A DNA stretch of 57,694 nucleotides from CAZEVY01 sp964515555 (GTDB taxonomy: Bacteria; Acidobacteriota; Terriglobia; Bryobacterales; Bryobacteraceae), in contig CAZEVY010000022.1 of the NCBI GenBank assembly GCA_964515555.1, positions 1-57,694 on the forward strand, written 5' to 3'. Below are positions 8,030-15,170 of the stretch, piece by piece; position 1 is the stretch's first letter, and every line of letters starts with the position of its first letter. The position numbers and the translations under genes are program-made. The notes under the pieces are model-generated. The model did no database searches and had not been told where the DNA came from. It saw only the letters and a list, made by a program, of their open reading frames with translations.

Positions 8030-9034
8030 TTACCGTTCCACGACCTGGACGGCATGGCCGTCCGGATCGCGAACCATAACTGACTTCCGGAATCCCGCCT
8101 CGCCGGCCGAGAGCGCCACCGCGCCACTCGAGACGAATGGGGACCGGATTTTCCGGAAACTCCGCGCGGCTTTCTCCGCGTCCGTTCCCAGGAATCTCGT
8201 ATGCCAGTGCACGAGGTCGTTGGGCCTGGCCTCGTTCGGATACGCGCGACCGTCGCGCGGAGCCAGGTACTCCAGAAACTCGACGCCCGGACCAGCGTCC
8301 GCGCGCAGCGCCGTGATCCGCAGCCGCGCGCCGAAGACGTTGTTCAGCCGCTCTTGCTCCGGCCCGTAATTCTCGCTCTCGCCCGCGACCCGCATGCCGA
8401 GCGCGCCCTGGTAAAACGCCAGGCTCGCCTCCGTGTCCGAGATGACGATCGCCGTGTGGTCTATTCCAAGGAACAGGCGGCCGCCGGACGGACGCCGCCA
8501 TTTTGGATCGCCCTTGTCCGGCGGGAATGCGAGGATCTCCAGCGCGTGGCCGTCGGGATCGCGGAAATAGAAGGCCTGGATGCCGCCCGCGTTGGGGTTC
8601 CAGTCGGGCAGCCGCTGTGGGCCGGTGGAGGCGTGCTGCACCTTGTGCCGCCGCAGGTGGCGATAAGCGTGGTCCATATCGCTCACGATGATGGCGATGT
8701 GCTGGAACCAGCGGTCGTTGCTGCGGGAGTCGGCGGGAATCGGCCGCCCCCGCGGCGCCAGGTATTCGGTCAGCTCGATGTGTTCCTCGCCGAGGCGGAG
8801 GCGCGCGGTTCGCAGGCGCACTCCGAATACGCCCACGGTGCGCTCGATTTCGTCGCCATGGACCTCGAATTCCGCGACTTTTTCGAACGTGAGAACCTTC
8901 GTGTAAAATTCGACCGACCGGTCGAGGTCGGCGACCGTGACGCCGATCGAGTCCACCGCCGCCACAAGCGGCGCGCGCTCCGACGCCGCGGCCGAAACGG
9001 CGGCAAGAAGTACGAGAAATACCCGGCGCCGCAT
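8030..9034 (-). CDS. Secreted protein with two VOC (glyoxalase/bleomycin-resistance) domains
   Basis: The 334-residue protein starts MRRRVFLVLLAAVSAAASER, a signal peptide, which is unusual for this superfamily. Two vicinal-oxygen-chelate domains follow, about 25-155 (VDSIGVTVADLDRSVEFYTK ... YFRDPDGHALEILAFP) and 190-330 (GIDHTAIVISDTEASLAFYQ ... VRDPDGHAVQVVE). VOC domains bind a metal ion and catalyse glyoxalase, dioxygenase or epoxide-opening chemistry, or simply bind ligands. The conserved DPDGH strand ends each domain. It starts 1 bp after the stop of the GMC oxidoreductase gene, so the two are almost certainly co-translated. Their export suggests oxidation of a small molecule outside the cytoplasm. 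Substrate unknown. Confidence 0.86.
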   Translation of the reverse strand: MRRRVFLVLLAAVSAAASERAPLVAAVDSIGVTVADLDRSVEFYTKVLTFEKVAEFEVHGDEIERTVGVFGVRLRTARLRLGEEHIELTEYLAPRGRPIPADSRSNDRWFQHIAIIVSDMDHAYRHLRRHKVQHASTGPQRLPDWNPNAGGIQAFYFRDPDGHALEILAFPPDKGDPKWRRPSGGRLFLGIDHTAIVISDTEASLAFYQGALGMRVAGESENYGPEQERLNNVFGARLRITALRADAGPGVEFLEYLAPRDGRAYPNEARPNDLVHWHTRFLGTDAEKAARSFRKIRSPFVSSGAVALSAGEAGFRKSVMVRDPDGHAVQVVER

Positions 9035-9035
9035 C

Positions 9036-10607
9036 TCAGTTCATCCTTTCGATCAGGTGGTCGCCGACGCGCAGCGCGTTCGCCATGATGGTCAGCGCGG
9101 GATTCACCGCGCCGCTCGACGGGAAGAAGCTGCCGTCGACGACGTAGAGGTTGTCGACCTCGTGCGCGCGGCAGTTGCGGTCGAGCGCCGAGGTCTTCGG
9201 GTCGTCACCGAAGCGGATGGCGCCGTTCTGGTGCGCCACGCCGGCGAGCGGAATCCGCTGCCCGGCGAAGAGATTGCGCGCGAACAGTCCCTGGTGGCAC
9301 TCGTGTCCGTGCACCTCGCAGGCGCGCTGCCGCTGCATCAGATCCTTGAGCTTCGCGATGAGGCGCTTGTGCCCCTCCTCGTTGTTCGGCCGATAAGCGA
9401 GCACGATGTTGCCGTCGCGATCGAGCGTGACCCGATTCTCCGGATCGGGCAGGTCCTCGGAGGTCAGCCAGAAGTCGAGCGAATGGTTTGCCATGATGTC
9501 GAGCGTGAAGCCCGGCGCGATGGCGGGGGCGCCCGCGCGCAGCGTGTCGCGGTCCAGTTTGCCGACGAAGGAAATGTGCCCCATCGGATACGGGAAATCG
9601 CCGTCGCCGAAATAGAAATCGTTCAGCGAGAGCGTCTTTTGAAACACGGTCGGATTCGGGCACTTGGAAATCGCCATGAGCACCGAGTTGACGTGGCCCA
9701 TGTAGTGACGGCCTACGGTGTCCGACCCGTTGGCGAGTCCGCGCGGATGCTTGTCGCTCACCGATCTCAGCAGCAAGGCCGCCGAGTTGATCGCCCCGCA
9801 CGAGGCCACCACAATATCGCCCGAGATCTCCTCGCGCGTGCCGTTCGTGCCGACGATCACGCGGCGCACCTCGCGTCCCGACGGGCTGGTCTCGAGGCGC
9901 TCGACCTTGGCGTTGGTGCGCAGTTCGACGTTCGGATGCGCGAGCGCCGGGTCGACGCCGAGCACCTGCGCGTCCGACTTGGCGTAGACCAGGCAGGGGT
10001 GCCCGTCGCACGTCGAACACCGTATGCAGGGACTCTTCCGCGGGTCCTTCTCGTCGAGCATGACGCCGAGCGGCGTGTGGAACGGCTTCAGGCCGGCGCG
10101 CGCGAAGTCGTCGCTCAGGTGCTGCATGCGCGGTTCGTGGCTGACGGCCGGGTGGGGGAAGGGCGCGCTCGCCGACGGCTCGGTCGGGTCCTCGCCCCGC
10201 GCGCCGTGTACGTGGTACATGCGCTCGGCGGCGGTGTAATAAGGCTCCATCTCGTCGTAGGAGATGGGCCAGGCCGGCGAAATGCCGCCATGATGGCGAA
10301 TCTCGCCGAAATCCTCGCGCCGGAGCCGGAACAGCGCCGCGCCGTAGAATTTCGTGTTGCCGCCGACGTAATAGTTCGTGTGCGGGTGGAGCTCCTTGCC
10401 GTCGCGGTCGCGCCAGCGCTCCTTGGTCTGGTAACGGCCCTCCAGGTTCACGGCGCGCGTGCTCCAGTTGTCCTTCTCGCGCGGAACGTAGTCGCCGCGC
10501 TCGAGCAGGAGGATGCGCTTGCCGGTGGGCGCGAGTTTCGCGGCGAGTGTGCCGCCGCCCGCGCCCGTGCCGATGATGACGACGTCGTAGTGGTTATTGC
10601 TGGACAT
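9036..10607 (-). CDS. GMC-family FAD oxidoreductase with cysteine cluster
   Basis: The 523-residue protein has an N-terminal FAD-binding Rossmann motif (DVVIIGTGAGGGTLAAKLA, 8-26) and a GMC C-terminal domain ending VDGSFFPSSGAVNPALTIMA. The family oxidises alcohols and sugars. In the middle, SPCIRCSTCDGHPCLV places four cysteines as Cx2Cx2Cx4C. Related FAD sugar dehydrogenases bind an iron-sulfur cluster through a cysteine group in this part of the chain, but a disulfide-bonded structural role is also possible. No signal peptide is visible. The gene overlaps the upstream aquaporin gene by 14 bp and is followed 1 bp later by the VOC gene. The physiological electron acceptor is not encoded nearby in an obvious way. 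Confidence 0.92.
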   Translation of the reverse strand: MSSNNHYDVVIIGTGAGGGTLAAKLAPTGKRILLLERGDYVPREKDNWSTRAVNLEGRYQTKERWRDRDGKELHPHTNYYVGGNTKFYGAALFRLRREDFGEIRHHGGISPAWPISYDEMEPYYTAAERMYHVHGARGEDPTEPSASAPFPHPAVSHEPRMQHLSDDFARAGLKPFHTPLGVMLDEKDPRKSPCIRCSTCDGHPCLVYAKSDAQVLGVDPALAHPNVELRTNAKVERLETSPSGREVRRVIVGTNGTREEISGDIVVASCGAINSAALLLRSVSDKHPRGLANGSDTVGRHYMGHVNSVLMAISKCPNPTVFQKTLSLNDFYFGDGDFPYPMGHISFVGKLDRDTLRAGAPAIAPGFTLDIMANHSLDFWLTSEDLPDPENRVTLDRDGNIVLAYRPNNEEGHKRLIAKLKDLMQRQRACEVHGHECHQGLFARNLFAGQRIPLAGVAHQNGAIRFGDDPKTSALDRNCRAHEVDNLYVVDGSFFPSSGAVNPALTIMANALRVGDHLIERMN

Positions 10608-11448
10608 CGATGGCTCCGAAGTTGCAACGGAAGATGCATCGCGCGCGGTTGCGATGGTCGAGCTTGGCGCAGAAGACGCGCGCCGTGCCGCGCCGCAGCC
10701 GATAGAACTGGCCGGCCGCCAGCATCGCCAGCGGCGGCGCGGTGAAATACACCCACATCGCCGGCCATTCCCCGGCGAAAAGCGCCGACCCCACGGTCCG
10801 CGCGGGATTCAGGCTGACGCCCGAAAGCGGCGCCTCGACTGTGATGAACGCCGCCAGCAGCGCGCCGGCGAACCAGCCCGTGTATCGCGAGAGATTCGGT
10901 GCGTTGGAGATCGTCAGCACTGCCGACATCATGAGAAACGAGATGACTGCCTCGCCGGCGAGCGCGGCGAGCGCCCCGCCGTCGCCCGGAACCGTCGCCG
11001 CGTAGTTGATGGCGGTGTGCGCCAGCGGCTCGCCGATCAGCAGCCAGGAGAGGAACACACCCCCGGCGCCGCCGGCGAACTGCGCCGCGATATAGAACAC
11101 CGCGTCCCATCGCCCGATCTTGCCGAGGCTCAGGAAGGTCAGCGTCACCGAAGGATTCAAGTGCGCTCCCGAGCGGCGTCCCCAGGACGAATAGACCAGC
11201 GCGACCAGCGTCGCACCCATCGCCACTCCCGCCAGTGCGCGCCGAACGGCGGCCTCTTCGATCGCCTCGCGCGCCGGTGACGCCGGATGCTCCAGCAGAA
11301 CGCCGAAGACGCATGCCGAGAGCATGAACAATCCCAGCAGCGCCGCTTCCATCAGGTACTCCGGCCAATGCGATCGCAACGCCGCGAAGGCGCCGCGAGG
11401 CCCGGTCCGTTCCTCAGCGTCGTCCATAGTCTGTGCGAGTGTCGCCAT
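10594..11448 (-). CDS. Aquaporin / MIP-family channel
   Basis: The 284-residue protein has six or more hydrophobic segments and the two half-helix motifs of the MIP family: GAHLNPSVTLTFL (first box, NPS instead of NPA) and GVSLNPARTVGSALF (second box, normal NPA followed by R). MIP channels pass water or small neutral solutes. An extra C-terminal tail of about 40 residues (GTARVFCAKLDHRNRARCIF and on to CNFGAIDVQQ) carries three cysteines and follows the last membrane helix, which is not standard. It overlaps the GMC gene by 14 bp, so the channel may serve uptake or release of the oxidoreductase's substrate. The start ATG at 11448 faces the divergent DinB gene. Confidence 0.9.
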   Translation of the reverse strand: MATLAQTMDDAEERTGPRGAFAALRSHWPEYLMEAALLGLFMLSACVFGVLLEHPASPAREAIEEAAVRRALAGVAMGATLVALVYSSWGRRSGAHLNPSVTLTFLSLGKIGRWDAVFYIAAQFAGGAGGVFLSWLLIGEPLAHTAINYAATVPGDGGALAALAGEAVISFLMMSAVLTISNAPNLSRYTGWFAGALLAAFITVEAPLSGVSLNPARTVGSALFAGEWPAMWVYFTAPPLAMLAAGQFYRLRRGTARVFCAKLDHRNRARCIFRCNFGAIDVQQ

Positions 11449-11563
11449 GATTTCGCTTCACCGCCGGAATGCCGGTTCGCGGCGCGCTTATTCCAGGCCG
11501 GACACGGGAAGTTCCGGGGAATAAAGCAGTCCGTGCGCGCGATCTAACCGTTCCGGAGGCGCG

Positions 11564-12097
11564 ATGTCGAATCGCCTGGACCTTTTGATTGACACCAACG
11601 TGGGCTGGCTCGACCAGGCGCTCGATCTCCTGGCGCGGATCGACGACCGCATCTTCCGCCAGTCGCCAGCAGGCTTCGTGCCGCATCGCGTGGGCGCGCA
11701 CTTGCGGCATGTCCTCGAGTTCTACGAGCGCTTCCTCGACGGGGTCCCCTCGGGCCTGGTCGACTACGACGCCCGGCGGCGCGATCTCTCCGTCGAGTCC
11801 AGCCGCCGCGCGGCGTTCCGGAGATCCCTGCAAATCATCCACGGCCTGGAGGAACTACGAGGGCCGGCGGCCGACGCCGCGCTCCGCGTGCGTATCGAGG
11901 ACGCCCCCGAAGACCTGTCCGATCCGTTCCTCGACTCCTCGGTCGCGCGCGAGCTCCAGGTGCTGAGCAGCCACACGATCCACCACTTCGCGCTGATCGC
12001 CGTGACGCTCGCGGCGCACGGCGTCGCCGCCGCGCCGGAGTTTGGCGTCGCGCCCTCGACCCTGCGGCACAACGCACGCCGCGCCGAGGCCGCCTGA
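11564..12097 (+). CDS. DinB-like (YfiT-type) four-helix putative metal-dependent protein
   Basis: A 177-residue protein of the DinB/YfiT superfamily, four-helix bundles with a three-histidine metal site. Candidate ligands are in VGAHLRHVLEFYE and SSHTIHHFALIAVTLAAHGV. Family members include thiol-dependent transferases and many uncharacterised stress proteins. GGAGGCGCG precedes the ATG at 11564. It opens a plus-strand operon and its TGA shares one base with the ATG of the NRDE gene (TGATG), implying translational coupling. The specific reaction is unknown. Confidence 0.85.
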   Translation: MSNRLDLLIDTNVGWLDQALDLLARIDDRIFRQSPAGFVPHRVGAHLRHVLEFYERFLDGVPSGLVDYDARRRDLSVESSRRAAFRRSLQIIHGLEELRGPAADAALRVRIEDAPEDLSDPFLDSSVARELQVLSSHTIHHFALIAVTLAAHGVAAAPEFGVAPSTLRHNARRAEAA

Positions 12098-12810
12098 TGT
12101 GCACCGTCAGTTGGCTGCACACGCGTGACGGCTACGAGCTGTTCTGCAACCGCGACGAGAAACGGTCGCGCGCGCCGGGCGCGGGACCTGAGATCCGGGA
12201 GCGCGAGGGCGTCCGCTTCGTCGCGCCGGTCGACCGCGCAGCCGGGGGCGCCTGGATCGGCGCGAATGAGATGGGCGTGGCGATGTGCCTCCTGAATGGC
12301 GCGCGACCCGGCCGGCGGTCCGCCGAGTACGTCAGCCGCGGCCTGCTGATTCCCGAGCTGATCGGCGCAAGATCGGCCGCGGAAGCCGCGGAGCGCGCGA
12401 TGTCGCTCGATCTGGCGCGATTCGCACCCTTCACGCTGGCGATCCTCGAGGCGCGCCGCCGCGCGGTCGCGGTCGAATGGGACGGCGTCGAGCGCTCGCT
12501 CGTCGAGGACGCCCTGGATCGCGCGCCGCTGGTGTCCTCCTCGCACGACGGCGAGGGCGTTCGATCGAGACGCGTCGCCGAGTGGCGAAGGATTGCCAGG
12601 CAGCTCGACGAGGAGTCGCTCTTCGCGTTCCATTCGAGTCACGCCGGCGGGCCGAGCGCCTACTCGACCTGTATGCACCGGCGCGACGCCGAGACCGTCA
12701 GCTTCAGCCGCGTGCGTGTGACGGGGTCGCGCGTCGAGTTCCTGTATCATCCCGGTGCGCCCTGCCGCCGCGCCGTTTCCCAAGTGCAGACTCTGCCGCG
12801 ATTGCGGTGA
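12097..12810 (+). CDS. NRDE-family (TANGO2-like) protein
   Basis: The 237-residue protein starts MCTVSWLHTRDGYELFCNRD, containing the signature NRDE (CNRDEKRSR) that names the family, followed by GGAWIGANEMGVAMCLLNG. Cys2 would be exposed after removal of methionine, as in N-terminal nucleophile hydrolases to which this fold is related. The eukaryotic homologue TANGO2 affects lipid and haem homeostasis; the bacterial role is not established. The gene overlaps the DinB stop by one base, and its own stop is followed 10 bp later by the VTT-ATP-grasp fusion. It is therefore the second gene of a four-gene operon. Confidence 0.9.
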   Translation: MCTVSWLHTRDGYELFCNRDEKRSRAPGAGPEIREREGVRFVAPVDRAAGGAWIGANEMGVAMCLLNGARPGRRSAEYVSRGLLIPELIGARSAAEAAERAMSLDLARFAPFTLAILEARRRAVAVEWDGVERSLVEDALDRAPLVSSSHDGEGVRSRRVAEWRRIARQLDEESLFAFHSSHAGGPSAYSTCMHRRDAETVSFSRVRVTGSRVEFLYHPGAPCRRAVSQVQTLPRLR

Positions 12811-12820
12811 GGAGGCTTTC

Positions 12821-14437
12821 ATGCAATTGCTGTTGATCGCACTCGCGACGCTCGCCAGCGAGGACCTGGCGTGCATCGCCGCCGGCGTGCTGGTCGCCCA
12901 GGGACGGCTGGGTTTCGCCGAAGCGGCGGCGGCGTGCGCCGCGGGCATCTTCGCCGGCGACATGCTGTTGTTCCTCGCGGGCAGGCTCGCCGGATCGCGC
13001 GCCCTGCGGTGGCCGGCGGTCTCGCGTTTCCTCACGCCGGATCGCGTCGCGCGCGGCGCCGAATGGCTGAATCGCCGCGGACTGATCGTCGTCGTCCTGA
13101 GCCGCTTCACTCCTGGCCTGCGGCTACCCACCTACTTCGCCGCGGGGATGTTGCCGACGCGCTTCGCCGCGTTCGCCGGATTCTTCGCAATCGCCGCGGC
13201 TGTCTGGACGCCGATACTTGTCGGCGCGGCGGCGCTGTTCGGCGAGCGTCTGCTGGTGATGCTGTTCGCCGATCATTATCGCGGAGTGGCCGGATTCGCG
13301 GTCGTGGTCGCGCTGCTGGCTGCGGCGGTGTGGCTCGCGCGGCCGTTGCTTCACGCCACCGGCCGCCGGCGCCTTGTCGGGCTTCTGAAACGAAAGGTTC
13401 AGTGGGAGTTCTGGCCCGCTTGGGCGGCGTATCTTCCACTGATTCCGTATCTGGTTTACCTGGCGATCCGGCACCGATCGCTGACGCTGTTCACGGCCGC
13501 GAATCCGGGAATGCCGTCCGGCGGCTTCGTCGGCGAATCGAAGGCGGAGATCCTGCGGCACCTGACCGCCGTCGACGGCGTGGTCGCCGATTTCGAGGTC
13601 ATACCCGCGGCGCTGGATCCGGGGCGGCGAGTAGCGGCCGCGGTGCGTTTCATGACGAGTCGAGGCCTCGACTGCCCGGTGGTGCTGAAGCCGGATGTCG
13701 GACAGCGCGGCTCGGGCGTCGCCGTCATCCGCTCGCGGGACGAGATGAACTCGTACCTGACGCGCGCCGCAGGCGACGTTATCATCCAGCGCCATCTCGA
13801 CGGCGAGGAATTCGGCGTCTTCTACTACCGTTACCCGCGTGAGCGGCGCGGCAGAGTCTTCTCGATCACCCACAAGCTGTTCCCCACGGTGACCGGCGAC
13901 GGCCGCCGCACGCTGCGCGAGCTGATCCTCGACGATCCGCGCGCGGTCTGCATGGCGGCGGTCTACGAGCGCGTCGCCAGGCGGCCCGTGGACGACGTCC
14001 CCGACGACGGCGAGCGCGTGCAGTTGGTCGAATTGGGCTCGCACTGCCGCGGCGCCGTCTTCATCGACGGGCGTGCGTTAAACACGCCGGCGCTCGAAGA
14101 CGCCGTCGAGCGCGTCAGTCGCGCGCACCCGGGCTTCTACTTCGGACGGTTCGACGTGCGGTCGCCTTCGGTGGAGGCGTTTCGCGAGGGCCGCTTCATG
14201 GTGATCGAGTTGAACGGCGTCTCGGCGGAGGCGACCCACGTGTACGACCCCGCGGTCGGCATCGTCGACGCCTATCGCACGATGGCGCGCCAGTGGCGTA
14301 TCGCCTTCGGGATCGGTGCGGAGAACCGCGAGCGCGGCTTTCGGCCGATGGGCCTCACGGAGTTCGTCGCCCTGATCGCGGGCCGCACGGCGCCGGAGGC
14401 GCGCCCGATGCCGGCGGCGGTGCGGGAGACAAGCTAG
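12821..14437 (+). CDS. DedA/VTT membrane domain fused to an ATP-grasp ligase domain
   Basis: A 538-residue protein whose ATG at 12821 follows GGAGG by 5 nt. Residues 1-190 form a DedA/VTT domain: hydrophobic helices, ASEDLACIAAGVLVAQGRLG, and the diagnostic SRFTPGLRLPTYFAAGML. DedA proteins are lipid scramblases or transporters. A short linker with further hydrophobic stretches leads to an ATP-grasp domain (about 230-520) with CPVVLKPDVGQRGSGVAVIR (nucleotide-binding loop), IIQRHLDGEEFGVFYYRYP, FYFGRFDVRSP and MVIELNGVSAEATHVYDP (metal ligands E and N). ATP-grasp enzymes couple a carboxylate to an amine or thiol. The fusion suggests ligation at the membrane, perhaps of a lipid or cell-wall precursor, but no substrate can be read from sequence. 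Confidence 0.88.
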   Translation: MQLLLIALATLASEDLACIAAGVLVAQGRLGFAEAAAACAAGIFAGDMLLFLAGRLAGSRALRWPAVSRFLTPDRVARGAEWLNRRGLIVVVLSRFTPGLRLPTYFAAGMLPTRFAAFAGFFAIAAAVWTPILVGAAALFGERLLVMLFADHYRGVAGFAVVVALLAAAVWLARPLLHATGRRRLVGLLKRKVQWEFWPAWAAYLPLIPYLVYLAIRHRSLTLFTAANPGMPSGGFVGESKAEILRHLTAVDGVVADFEVIPAALDPGRRVAAAVRFMTSRGLDCPVVLKPDVGQRGSGVAVIRSRDEMNSYLTRAAGDVIIQRHLDGEEFGVFYYRYPRERRGRVFSITHKLFPTVTGDGRRTLRELILDDPRAVCMAAVYERVARRPVDDVPDDGERVQLVELGSHCRGAVFIDGRALNTPALEDAVERVSRAHPGFYFGRFDVRSPSVEAFREGRFMVIELNGVSAEATHVYDPAVGIVDAYRTMARQWRIAFGIGAENRERGFRPMGLTEFVALIAGRTAPEARPMPAAVRETS

Positions 14438-14809
14438 ATGGATCCGGATCGCGTCAGACAGGGGATCGAGTGGCTGGCGACCGGCGTCGAGGCCGCCGCC
14501 GCGCTGATCATCGGGCTGGCGGCGGTCGAGGCCATGGCGCGCGCGCTACCGTTGTTCGCCGGGCGGGGCCGGCAGCACGAGAAGGTCGCGCTGCGGTTGG
14601 CGTTCGGACGCTGGCTGGGCGTGGCGCTGGAGTTTGCGCTGGCGGCCGACGTTCTTCGAACGGCGGTCGCGCCCGCATGGCGGGAGATCGGCCAACTGAC
14701 GGCGATCGCCGCGCTGCGAACGGCGCTGAACTTCACGCTGGAGCGGGAGATCGAGCGGGGCGAGGCTATCGGAGCGGAATCCAGCGGGCCGCCTCGTGGC
14801 GGTGCATGA
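14438..14809 (+). CDS. DUF1622 small membrane protein
   Basis: A 123-residue protein starting one base after the stop of the VTT-ATP-grasp gene. It has a hydrophobic N-terminal helix (AAAALIIGLAAVEAMARALP) and a second membrane segment around WLGVALEFALAADVLRTAVA, matching the DUF1622 family of small integral membrane proteins. The conserved polar stretch ALRTALNFTLEREIERGEA closes the domain. Function unknown. Its 3' end overlaps the convergent DoxX gene by 44 bp, so the last 14 or so residues are encoded opposite the DoxX C-terminus. Confidence 0.82.
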   Translation: MDPDRVRQGIEWLATGVEAAAALIIGLAAVEAMARALPLFAGRGRQHEKVALRLAFGRWLGVALEFALAADVLRTAVAPAWREIGQLTAIAALRTALNFTLEREIERGEAIGAESSGPPRGGA

Positions 14810-15170
14810 CGAGCACCGCGGCCGAACACGACGCCACAACCATCGCCAGCACGAACAATTCGCCGCGGTCGCCGACCGCAGGCAGGGCGATCCCGAGCTT
14901 CGCCAGGTGGCTCAGGATGGCGACACCCATCGTCGCCAGCGAGAGCGCCGCGCCGAAGGGAACCGTTCCCGGGACCAGCAACAAAACTGCCGCGATCAGC
15001 TCGACCACTCCGCTTCCGATGCGTCCCCAGGGCTCGATGCCCAGCGTCTGGAAGATGTAGATCGACTCGCGCGCTCCGCTGAATTTGAAGAACAGCGTTT
15101 GCAGAAGAATCGCGGCGGCGATGCCGCGCAGGATCCAGCTGACGATCGCGAAAAGCTTACCGTGTTCCAT
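14766..15170 (-). CDS. DoxX-family membrane protein
   Basis: A 134-residue protein with four hydrophobic segments: SWILRGIAAAILLQTLFFKF, GSGVVELIAAVLLLVPGTV, AALSLATMGVAILSHL and LFVLAMVVASCSAAVLVM. The pattern KFSGARESIYIFQTLGIEPW is typical of DoxX-like proteins, which are often linked to quinone or thiol redox processes. It starts inside the end of the OlsF-like gene (14 bp overlap) and overlaps the convergent DUF1622 gene by 44 bp. It is the last gene of the long minus-strand operon that starts at 20583. Confidence 0.85.
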   Translation of the reverse strand: MEHGKLFAIVSWILRGIAAAILLQTLFFKFSGARESIYIFQTLGIEPWGRIGSGVVELIAAVLLLVPGTVPFGAALSLATMGVAILSHLAKLGIALPAVGDRGELFVLAMVVASCSAAVLVMHRHEAARWIPLR

